The notes beneath the pieces were generated by a model, which saw only the letters and a program-made list of their open reading frames with translations, was not told the origin of the DNA and did no database searches. A stretch of DNA of 11,701 nt from Lachnospiraceae bacterium UBA3692 (GTDB taxonomy: Bacteria; Bacillota; Clostridia; Lachnospirales; Lachnospiraceae): the NCBI GenBank assembly GCA_002372815.1, contig DFIR01000028.1, positions 1 to 11,701 of the forward strand, in the 5' to 3' direction. Below are positions 7,029 through 11,701 of the stretch, one piece after another. Positions within the stretch are counted from its first letter, which is position 1, and the number at the start of each line of letters is the position of its first letter. The position numbers and the translations under genes were made by a program.

Positions 7029-7430
7029 TCAGACTCTCCTGCGCTTGGGCGGGCGGCAGCCGTTGTGCGGAACGGGGGTGACATCCGTGATGCTGATGAT
7101 CTCGAGACCATTCGCATTCAGAGCGCGGATCGCGGCCTCTCTCCCCGAACCAGGACCCTTGACGAAGACTTCAACAGCCTTCAGGCCATGGATCTGTGCA
7201 GCCTTGGTAGCGGTCTCCGCTGCCATCTGTGCTGCGTAGGGAGTAGATTTCCTTGAACCTTTGAAGCCCAGGCTGCCGGCGCTCGACCAACTCAGAGCGT
7301 TGCCCGCCGCATCGGTAAGGGTAACGATCGTGTTGTTGAAGGAGGACTGGATGTGCGCCTGACCGCGTTCAACGTTTTTCTTGACACGTCTGACAGCTTT
7401 TCTTCTGGCTGCCGAATTCTGCTTTGCCAT
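7029..7430 (-). CDS. rpsK: 30S ribosomal protein S11 (uS11)
   Basis: uS11 lies on the platform of the small subunit and helps form the mRNA exit and E-site region. The 133-residue protein has the basic N-terminal extension, then GQAHIQSSFNNTIVTLTDAAGNALSWSSAG (starting about residue 24), VFVKGPGSGREAAIRAL and the highly conserved end TPVPHNGCRPPKRRRV. The ATG at 7430 has a modest AGTAGG ribosome binding site about 9 nt upstream. It is separated from rpsM by an unusually long 162-nt spacer and from rpsD by 146 nt. Confidence 0.97.
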   Translation of the reverse strand: MAKQNSAARRKAVRRVKKNVERGQAHIQSSFNNTIVTLTDAAGNALSWSSAGSLGFKGSRKSTPYAAQMAAETATKAAQIHGLKAVEVFVKGPGSGREAAIRALNANGLEIISITDVTPVPHNGCRPPKRRRV

Positions 7431-7592
7431 AAAACGAACCTACTTTCTTTCCCTTTTATATGTAAATTTAAATTGCTACCAGCTTTATGCTGCCGTCACA
7501 CCCTGCATCAGGCTGCCGGCGTAAGAAATACAGCGGAAGCTTTGTACGAAGTACGAAGCTTCTTGAGTTAATTGGCCGCCAGGCCAATTTAC
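7431..7592 (-). other. rpsM-rpsK spacer with two long inverted repeats
   Basis: This 162-nt gap has no gene. Right after the rpsM stop comes AATTGGCC-TGGC-GGCCAATT (7589-7570), a perfect 8-bp stem with a 4-nt loop but no following U-run. Next is a 27-nt repeat (7562-7536): GAAGCTT and AAGCTTC arms (7 bp), one mismatch, then GTAC-TTC-GTAC. The part nearest rpsK is AT-rich and holds TATAAA (around 7458), but no matching -35 box. The stems could be mRNA processing or stability elements. Confidence 0.5.
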
Positions 7593-7961
7593 TCATTTCT
7601 TCTTGTTCGCGATGGTCTTCTTCGGGCCCTTACGGGTACGGGCATTGTTCTTGGTGTGCTGGCCGCGGACAGGAAGGCCTCTTCTGTGACGGATGCCTCT
7701 GTAGCAGCCGATCTCGCTGAGACGCTTGATGTTCATGGCGATCTCACGGCGGAGGTCACCTTCGACCATATACTCTTCAGCGATCACTTCGCTGAGCTTC
7801 TGCACTTCTTCATTGGTGAGATCTCTGCAGCGGGTATCGGGATTCACGCCCGCCTTCTCCACGATCGCGGTCGCACTGGTACGTCCGATGCCGTAGATGC
7901 TGGTCAGGCCGATCTCAACGCGCTTGTCTCTGGGTAAATCAACACCTGCAATACGAGCCAT
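7593..7961 (-). CDS. rpsM: 30S ribosomal protein S13 (uS13)
   Basis: uS13 is in the head of the small subunit, contacts the P-site tRNA and forms an intersubunit bridge. The 122-residue product starts ARIAGVDLPRDKRVEIGLTSIYGIG, which contains the rRNA-binding helix-turn region, and ends with the conserved GCYRGIRHRRGLPVRGQ segment followed by TKNNARTRKGPKKTIANKKK. The ATG at 7961 is preceded by AGAAGGAGAT, a strong ribosome binding site. It is flanked on both sides by 162-nt structured spacers. Confidence 0.98.
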   Translation of the reverse strand: MARIAGVDLPRDKRVEIGLTSIYGIGRTSATAIVEKAGVNPDTRCRDLTNEEVQKLSEVIAEEYMVEGDLRREIAMNIKRLSEIGCYRGIRHRRGLPVRGQHTKNNARTRKGPKKTIANKKK

Positions 7962-8123
7962 TTCGTTTATCTCCTTCTAAAAATGCTCATGTGTGACGTT
8001 ATAAACGCACTTACTGATTGACTGGGGCAGAAATCACTGCCCAACCGGCGTTATGCCGGTCTTTCCACTGCGTTCCGAAACGGGACACGGGTGGTATCAA
8101 AGAGTAGGCCAATGGCTCTCTTC
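7962..8123 (-). promoter_or_regulatory. Structured rpmJ-rpsM spacer
   Basis: This 162-nt gap contains no plausible gene. In the transcript sense two stem-loops stand one nucleotide apart: ACCGGC-ATAAC-GCCGGT (8060-8044) and GGGCAG-TGATTT-CTGCCC (8042-8025), each with six perfect pairs. AACGCA (8074-8069) can pair with TGCGTT (8009-8004) to enclose both. A weaker stem GTGCGTT/AACGTCAC (8010-7993) competes with the last helix. There is no U-run, so it is not a simple terminator. In E. coli S4 represses the alpha operon by binding just upstream of rpsM, but this structure is not recognisably the same. Confidence 0.45.
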
Positions 8124-8237
8124 TCAACCCTGTCTCTGTTTGTGCTTCGGATTTTCGCAGATGATCCGGATCGTACCCTTGCGCTTGATGACTTTGCACT
8201 TGTCACACATGGGCTTCACGGAAGCTCTAACCTTCAT
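8124..8237 (-). CDS. rpmJ: 50S ribosomal protein L36 (bL36), zinc-ribbon form
   Basis: bL36 is the smallest large-subunit protein, binding 23S rRNA below the L7/L12 stalk base. I translated it directly: 37 residues starting MKVRASVKPMCDKC and ending PKHKQRQG, a standard length. The zinc ligands Cys11, Cys14, Cys27 and His32 are all present, so this is the zinc-containing version. The ATG at 8237 has AAAGGAGAGG upstream. It is the first gene after an internal promoter (8372-8400) and a leader of about 128 nt. Confidence 0.96.
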   Translation of the reverse strand: MKVRASVKPMCDKCKVIKRKGTIRIICENPKHKQRQG

Positions 8238-8366
8238 CGTCCTCTCCTTTCTGCTGAAAATACTACATGATCTAGTGGCTGCGGCAGGTGCAGGCGGGTC
8301 ATTCCATGCATGCGCAAATGAGCAGAGTTACCCCCTCTACTCATAGCACAGGTCTGCTCGCAGACC
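8238..8366 (-). promoter_or_regulatory. 5' leader of rpmJ with two stem-loops
   Basis: From the predicted start near 8366-8365 the transcript opens with GGTCTG-CGAG-CAGACC (8366-8351), a 6-bp stem-loop at its very 5' end (7 bp if a 2-nt loop is allowed). Fifteen-odd nucleotides later comes a 10-bp stem (8344-8318): ATGAG and CTCAT arms, a U.G pair, then AGAG/CTCT around a 7-nt loop. The U.G pair would be a C-A mismatch on the other strand, which supports an RNA read from the minus strand. No U-run follows. I do not recognise the family. Confidence 0.65.
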
Positions 8367-8371
8367 AAAAG

Positions 8372-8400
8372 ATTATAGCACACTGTTATGACTGACGCAA
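8372..8400 (-). promoter_or_regulatory. Internal sigma-A promoter upstream of rpmJ (extended -10)
   Basis: On the minus strand TTGCGT (8400-8395) is followed after 17 nt by TATAAT (8377-8372), and TG at 8380-8379 makes an extended -10 element (TGCTATAAT). An AT-rich tract (about 8401-8423) lies directly upstream of the -35, in the place of an UP element. It would drive rpmJ through rplQ separately from the spc operon. Confidence 0.85.
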
Positions 8401-8436
8401 ATATTTTTGAAACAAATTTTGTGTGATCTGCGTCAG
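8392..8436. repeat. 8-bp inverted repeat flanking the AT-rich tract at the rpmJ promoter
   Basis: CTGACGCA (8392-8399) and TGCGTCAG (8429-8436) are perfect inverted copies 29 nt apart. The inner arm overlaps five bases of the -35 box. They may be two half-sites for a regulator, or the base of a long hairpin in read-through RNA from infA. I cannot tell which from sequence alone. Confidence 0.6.
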
Positions 8437-8471
8437 GGATAGGCACTGTTCGTCTCCCTGTGAGGCGGTGC

Positions 8472-8690
8472 TCACTTGTCTCTCCAGACGATCCTTCCCT
8501 TGGTCAGGTCGTAGGTGGACATCTCCAGCTTGACCTTGTCGCCGGGGAGGATCCGGATGAAGTTCTGACGAAGCTTGCCGCTGATATGCGCCAGGATCAC
8601 GACGCCATTCTCCAGGCGCACACGAAACATCGTGTTGGGCAGTTTCTCAATAACAACGCCTTCCAGTTCGATCACATCTGCTTTCGACAC
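8472..8690 (-). CDS. infA: Translation initiation factor IF-1
   Basis: IF-1 binds the A site of the 30S subunit during initiation. The 72-residue OB-fold protein is the standard length, with the conserved AHISGKLRQNFIRILPGDKVKLE core and the ending KGRIVWRDK. The start is a GTG at 8690, with GGAGG 7 nt upstream lying within the last adk codons; only 2 nt separate it from the adk stop codon, so its translation is probably coupled to adk. In many Firmicutes map lies between adk and infA; here it does not. Downstream, 234 nt of non-coding DNA with a new promoter separates it from rpmJ. Confidence 0.97.
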   Translation of the reverse strand: MSKADVIELEGVVIEKLPNTMFRVRLENGVVILAHISGKLRQNFIRILPGDKVKLEMSTYDLTKGRIVWRDK

Positions 8691-8692
8691 GC

Positions 8693-9337
8693 TCAGTCCT
8701 CCAAGATCTTCACAATATCCGCAAAAACTTCCTTCATATCCTTCGTGCCGTCGACGCCCTTCAGGACACCCATCTCCGTGTAGTAATCGATCAGGGGCTG
8801 GGTCTGGTCGTGATAGACCTTCAGTCTGTTGAGCACGGTCTCCGGCTTGTCGTCGTTCCTCTGGATCAGGGCCGCGCCGCAGTTGTCGCAGACGCCTTCC
8901 TGCTTCGGGGGAATGTAGACCATGTGGTACGTCGCGCCGCAGGCGGGGCAGGCTCTGCGTCCGCTCATGCGGTTCACGATGTTCTCATCCGGCACTTCCA
9001 CATCGATCGCGTAGTCCACGCGCTCGTTCCTCGCCGCAAGCGCAGCGGTGAAGAACTCGGCCTGCGGGATCGTGCGCGGGAATCCGTCGAGAATGTAACC
9101 CTTCGCGCAGTCATCCTGTGCGATGCGGTCCACGACCAGGTCACAGGTGAGCTCGTCCGGGACGAGCTGTCCGGCATCCATGTAGGTCTTGGCCTTCAGG
9201 CCGAGCTCCGTGCCGTTCTTGAGGTTGGCGCGGAAGATGTCTCCGGTGGAGATATGCGGGATATCGTACTTCTGGGCGATCATATCGGCCTGCGTGCCCT
9301 TACCGGCACCGGGCGCTCCGAGCATAACGATCTTCAT
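8693..9337 (-). CDS. adk: Adenylate kinase, zinc-LID type
   Basis: Adk interconverts ATP plus AMP and two ADP in the cytoplasm. The 214-residue protein has the P-loop GAPGAGKGT (7-15), the AMP-binding TGDIFR segment (31-36), LDGFPRT (83-89), and the LID domain with Cys130, Cys133, Cys150 and Cys153, a four-cysteine structural zinc site common in Gram-positives. I use the ATG at 9337 (MKIVMLGAPG) because GGAGG lies 7 nt upstream and the P-loop position matches the family; the open frame extends 34 codons further to 9439, but that part overlaps the structured spacer and is not conserved-looking. Next to secY, as usual for the spc operon end. Confidence 0.97.
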   Translation of the reverse strand: MKIVMLGAPGAGKGTQADMIAQKYDIPHISTGDIFRANLKNGTELGLKAKTYMDAGQLVPDELTCDLVVDRIAQDDCAKGYILDGFPRTIPQAEFFTAALAARNERVDYAIDVEVPDENIVNRMSGRRACPACGATYHMVYIPPKQEGVCDNCGAALIQRNDDKPETVLNRLKVYHDQTQPLIDYYTEMGVLKGVDGTKDMKEVFADIVKILED

Positions 9338-9482
9338 AGAATCCTCCGATCCTTTCAAAATAACTGCCTGTTCCTGCCGGATGTCTGCGGTCCGAGGCCA
9401 CCTGCCTGCAGGTCGCCAAATCCGGAGACGGCCCCGCATGCGCGCCCGCCCCCGGAATGTAAGTCTGTGACCGCAGGATCCC
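9338..9482 (-). promoter_or_regulatory. Structured secY-adk spacer
   Basis: This 145-nt, very GC-rich gap has no gene. In the transcript sense CTGCGGTC (9476-9469) can pair with GACCGCAG (9392-9385), enclosing a TCCGG/CCGGA stem (9456-9452 with 9425-9421) and a stem-loop ACCTG-CAGG-CAGGT (9413-9400) that gains GGC/GCC across a G.G mismatch. The result would be a three-way junction of about 92 nt ending about 47 nt before adk. I see no promoter boxes. By length and base composition one 8-bp pairing could still arise by chance. Confidence 0.4.
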
Positions 9483-10799
9483 TCAGCTGTTGAGGAAGCC
9501 TTTGTAGTTTCTGACCATCATCATGGATTCGACCTGCTTGATCGTCTCCACGACGACGCTGACCACGATGATCAGCGATGTGCCGCCGAACGACACGGAA
9601 GCGTTGAACACGCCCCGGAAGATGAAGGGCAGCACGCCCACGATCGTCAGGCCGACAGCACCGATGAAGATGATGTACTTCAGGATCCTGTTCAGATATT
9701 CAATCGTAGGTCTGCCGGGACGGATGCCCGGGATGAAGCCGCCGCGCTTCTTCAGGTTGTCCGCGATCTCGATCGGGTTGAAGGTGATCGAGGTGTAGAA
9801 ATACGCGAAGAAGATCAGCAACGCGATATACACCAGAAGACCCAGCGTATATTTGATCTGTGCCGGATTGCACCAGGAGCTGGAGCTCAGGTACAGGAGG
9901 ATCTCATTCCACACGCCCGTTCCGGAATAACCGGCCAGACGGGAAATGATCACCGGGAACTCCATCAGCGAGGAGGCGAAGATGATCGGCATGACGCCGG
10001 CGGTGTTCACCTTCATCGGGATGACGCTGTTCGCGCCGCCGACGAGACGGCGACCCTGGATCTTCTGTGCGTACTGCACAGGGATCCTTCTCTCCGCATC
10101 GTTGAGGAGGATGACCAGCACGACCATACCTACCAGGATCGCGACGATCAGCAGTGCGATCACTGCTTTCATCGCCACAGATTCCGCCTGACCGACGAAC
10201 TGTCTGAACAGCGCCGTGATCTCCTGCGGCATCCTGGAGATGATGTTGATGATCAGGACGATGGAAATGCCGTTTCCGATGCCGTGCACGGTGATCTGCT
10301 CGCCGATCCACATCAGGAAGGCACTGCCGGCGGTGAGCGTTGCGATCACGAGGATCACGTTCATCGCGTTGTACTCTTCCAGCAGACCCTGACGTCCGAA
10401 GCCGATGGCCATCGCCGCGGATTCAAGAAGCGCGAGCGCGACCGTCACATACCTCGTGATCGTGGTCATGATCTTCCGGCCCTCTTCGCCTTCCCGCTGC
10501 AGCTCTTCGAGCTTCGGGATGGCGATCGTGAGCAGCTGGATGATGATCGACGATGTGATATAGGGCGTGATGTTCAGTGCCAGCAGGGACATGTTCAGGA
10601 AGGAACCGCCGGTGAAGGCGTCGAAGAAGCTGAAAGCATCTCCGGTCTGCGCCTTGAACCACTCGGCGAAATAGTTCCTGTCAACGCCCGGTACGGGAAG
10701 CTGGCACCCGAACCTGATCACGATCAGCATAAGGAATGTAAAAAGCAGCTTCGTCCTGATCTCTTTTACTTTAAAAACGTTCTTTACAGACTCAAGCAT
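9483..10799 (-). CDS. secY: Preprotein translocase subunit SecY
   Basis: SecY is the channel of the Sec translocon in the cytoplasmic membrane, working with SecE/SecG, SecA and ribosomes. The 438-residue protein has about ten hydrophobic spans. Recognisable parts are the first span (about 17-35), the plug and second-span region FDAFTGGSFLNMSLLALNITPYI (beginning at residue 59), the GIGNGIS motif (173-179), the basic cytoplasmic loop AERRIPVQYAQ, the NLKKRGGFIPGIRPGRPT loop and the cytoplasmic C-terminus MMMVRNYKGFLNS. The ATG at 10799 has AGAAAGG upstream and follows rplO by 28 nt. Its place between rplO and adk is the standard one. Confidence 0.98.
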   Translation of the reverse strand: MLESVKNVFKVKEIRTKLLFTFLMLIVIRFGCQLPVPGVDRNYFAEWFKAQTGDAFSFFDAFTGGSFLNMSLLALNITPYITSSIIIQLLTIAIPKLEELQREGEEGRKIMTTITRYVTVALALLESAAMAIGFGRQGLLEEYNAMNVILVIATLTAGSAFLMWIGEQITVHGIGNGISIVLIINIISRMPQEITALFRQFVGQAESVAMKAVIALLIVAILVGMVVLVILLNDAERRIPVQYAQKIQGRRLVGGANSVIPMKVNTAGVMPIIFASSLMEFPVIISRLAGYSGTGVWNEILLYLSSSSWCNPAQIKYTLGLLVYIALLIFFAYFYTSITFNPIEIADNLKKRGGFIPGIRPGRPTIEYLNRILKYIIFIGAVGLTIVGVLPFIFRGVFNASVSFGGTSLIIVVSVVVETIKQVESMMMVRNYKGFLNS

Positions 10800-10827
10800 A
10801 ACAGACCTTTCTGTGCCGCTTTCGGGA

Positions 10828-11268
10828 TCACTCCGCTACTTCTGCTGTACCGCCCGCCGCTTCGATCTTGGCCTTGGCACCTGCGCTGTAGGCGTCGACC
10901 TTCACGTTGAGCTTCTTGGAAAGATCTGCGTTGCCGATGATCTTCACACCGTCAAGGGACTCCTTGATGATGCCCATCTCTTTGAGAGCCTGCACATCCA
11001 CGGTCGCACCGTCCTCAAATCTCTCGAGAACAGCAATGTCGATTGCGACGATCTCTTTGTGGTTGTAGTTGTTGAAGCCTCTCTTAGGGAGTCTTCTGTA
11101 CAGAGGCATCTGGCCGCCTTCGAAACCGGCTCTCGGTCTGCCGCTTCTGGCCTTCTGGCCCTTGTGGCCGAAGCCCGCGGTCTTGCCGTTGCCGCTGGCG
11201 TGGCCGCGGCCTCTTCTGAAATCGTTGTGCTTGGAGCCCTCAGCAGGCTTTAAGTTGGATAAATTCAT
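10828..11268 (-). CDS. rplO: 50S ribosomal protein L15 (uL15)
   Basis: uL15 is a late-assembly large-subunit protein. The 146-residue product has the glycine-rich basic N-terminal arm (RRGRGHASGNGKTAGFGHKGQ and nearby residues up to about 55), including GGQMPLYRRLPKRGF, and a globular C-terminal half with LNVKVDAYSAGAKAKIEAAGG. The ATG at 11268 is preceded by GGGAGGT, and the gene lies 16 nt after rpmD. Confidence 0.98.
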   Translation of the reverse strand: MNLSNLKPAEGSKHNDFRRGRGHASGNGKTAGFGHKGQKARSGRPRAGFEGGQMPLYRRLPKRGFNNYNHKEIVAIDIAVLERFEDGATVDVQALKEMGIIKESLDGVKIIGNADLSKKLNVKVDAYSAGAKAKIEAAGGTAEVAE

Positions 11269-11284
11269 ACCGTGACCTCCCCTC

Positions 11285-11479
11285 TCAGTCCAGTTCTTCC
11301 ACTTTGACCATGTGGGAGATCTGGCGGATCTGTCCTCTGGTTGCGGCGTTGTCAGGAAGGATCACATAGCTGTTCAGCTTCTTGAAGCCCATGGACTCCA
11401 CGATCTTTCTGTTCTTGGGAACAGCGCCGATGGTGCTGCGCACCAGAGTGATCTTCAGCTTTTTGACTTCTGTAGACAT
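11285..11479 (-). CDS. rpmD: 50S ribosomal protein L30 (uL30)
   Basis: uL30 is a small large-subunit protein. The 64-residue product shows LKITLVRSTIGAVPKNRKIV, the LGF-like SMGFKKLNSYVIL segment and the C-terminal GQIRQISHMVKVEELD, all typical; the length is a few residues over the usual 58-60 because of a short N-terminal extension. The ATG at 11479 has AAAGGAG upstream. It lies between rpsE and rplO with gaps of 24 and 16 nt. Confidence 0.97.
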   Translation of the reverse strand: MSTEVKKLKITLVRSTIGAVPKNRKIVESMGFKKLNSYVILPDNAATRGQIRQISHMVKVEELD

Positions 11480-11503
11480 TCGATTCTCCTTTCAGGCGTG
11501 TTC

Positions 11504-11701
11504 TCAGCCCCGCAGATCCTGCGTGCTCTTTCCGCGGCGGGCTGCAACTTCCTCCGGGACCTTCAGCTGGCTAAGACCGTTGATTGTCGCCAGAACAACA
11601 TTCTGCTTGTTGTTGGAACCGAGGGACTTGGTACGGATGTTCTTGATGCCGGCCAGTTCACAGACTGTACGGGCCGGGCCGCCGGCGATGATACCGGTAC
11701 C
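11504..11701 (-). CDS. rpsE: 30S ribosomal protein S5 (uS5), C-terminal part, cut by window edge
   Basis: I translated the minus strand from the right edge to the TGA at 11506-11504 and obtained 66 residues of uS5: GTGIIAGGPARTVCELAGI, then the IRTKSLGSNNKQNVVLATI block, then LSQLKVPEEVAARRGKSTQ and a short tail. These are the second-domain core motifs of uS5, a protein of the mRNA entry site that affects decoding accuracy. The N-terminal portion, including its start, lies outside the window. Position directly before rpmD is the standard spc order. Confidence 0.96.
   Translation of the reverse strand, partial: GTGIIAGGPARTVCELAGIKNIRTKSLGSNNKQNVVLATINGLSQLKVPEEVAARRGKSTQDLRG

Noticed and set aside
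7440..7480. TATAAA in the AT-rich stretch before rpsK as a promoter
   Set aside because: No acceptable -35 box lies 15-19 nt upstream and there is no extended -10 TG.
8011..8199. 62-codon minus-strand ORF in the rpmJ-rpsM spacer
   Set aside because: It overlaps rpmJ in another frame, has no ribosome binding site and no recognisable features.
9338..9439. N-terminal extension of Adk by 34 residues
   Set aside because: The ATG at 9337 has a GGAGG site and places the P-loop at residue 7 as in the family; the extension is arginine/proline-rich and overlaps the structured spacer.
1..11701. Mobile elements, CRISPR arrays, tRNA or rRNA genes, defence genes
   Set aside because: No transposase or integrase motifs, no regularly spaced repeats and no tRNA-like folds were seen; every substantial gene is a recognised core gene.

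Overview
This window is the distal part of the conserved S10-spc-alpha ribosomal protein cluster of a Gram-positive bacterium, most likely in the class Clostridia. All recognised genes lie on the minus strand and are read from the right edge to the left. The family guess is Lachnospiraceae-like and rests on remembered family sequences: RpoA best begins MFDFERPN, bL17 is a long form of about 178 residues, S4 lacks the zinc-binding cysteines, and adk keeps a four-cysteine zinc LID. The DNA is visibly GC-rich for that group. This is core genome; I see no insertion sequence, phage gene, CRISPR array, tRNA or rRNA.

Layout in transcription order: rpsE (3' end only), rpmD, rplO, secY (end of the spc operon), adk, infA; then a new promoter and leader, rpmJ, rpsM, rpsK, rpsD, rpoA, rplQ and a strong intrinsic terminator (4523-4552). 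After the terminator come ecfA1, ecfA2 and ecfT, the energizing module of an ECF vitamin/metal transporter, with overlapping genes, followed by truA (tRNA pseudouridine synthase). A perfect consensus sigma-A promoter overlaps the truA stop codon and drives a structured leader (an L13-type ribosomal leader candidate), rplM and rpsI. Together the genes supply ribosomal proteins, protein export, nucleotide balance, translation initiation, RNA polymerase alpha subunit and tRNA modification.

I do not see a previously undescribed protein system. The unusual content is in the spacers. Several gaps in the alpha-operon segment are 129-234 nt long, much longer than the few tens of bases elsewhere in the window, and most hold stable inverted repeats. 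The best candidates are the infA-rpmJ gap (extended -10 promoter, AT-rich upstream tract inside an 8-bp dyad, a stem-loop at the predicted 5' end, a second 10-bp stem-loop), the rpsK-rpsD gap (possible S4 target), the secY-adk gap and the rpmJ-rpsM gap (both foldable as three-way junctions), and the rplM leader. The map gene, often found between adk and infA in Firmicutes, is absent. No stretch over 300 bases lacks a gene.
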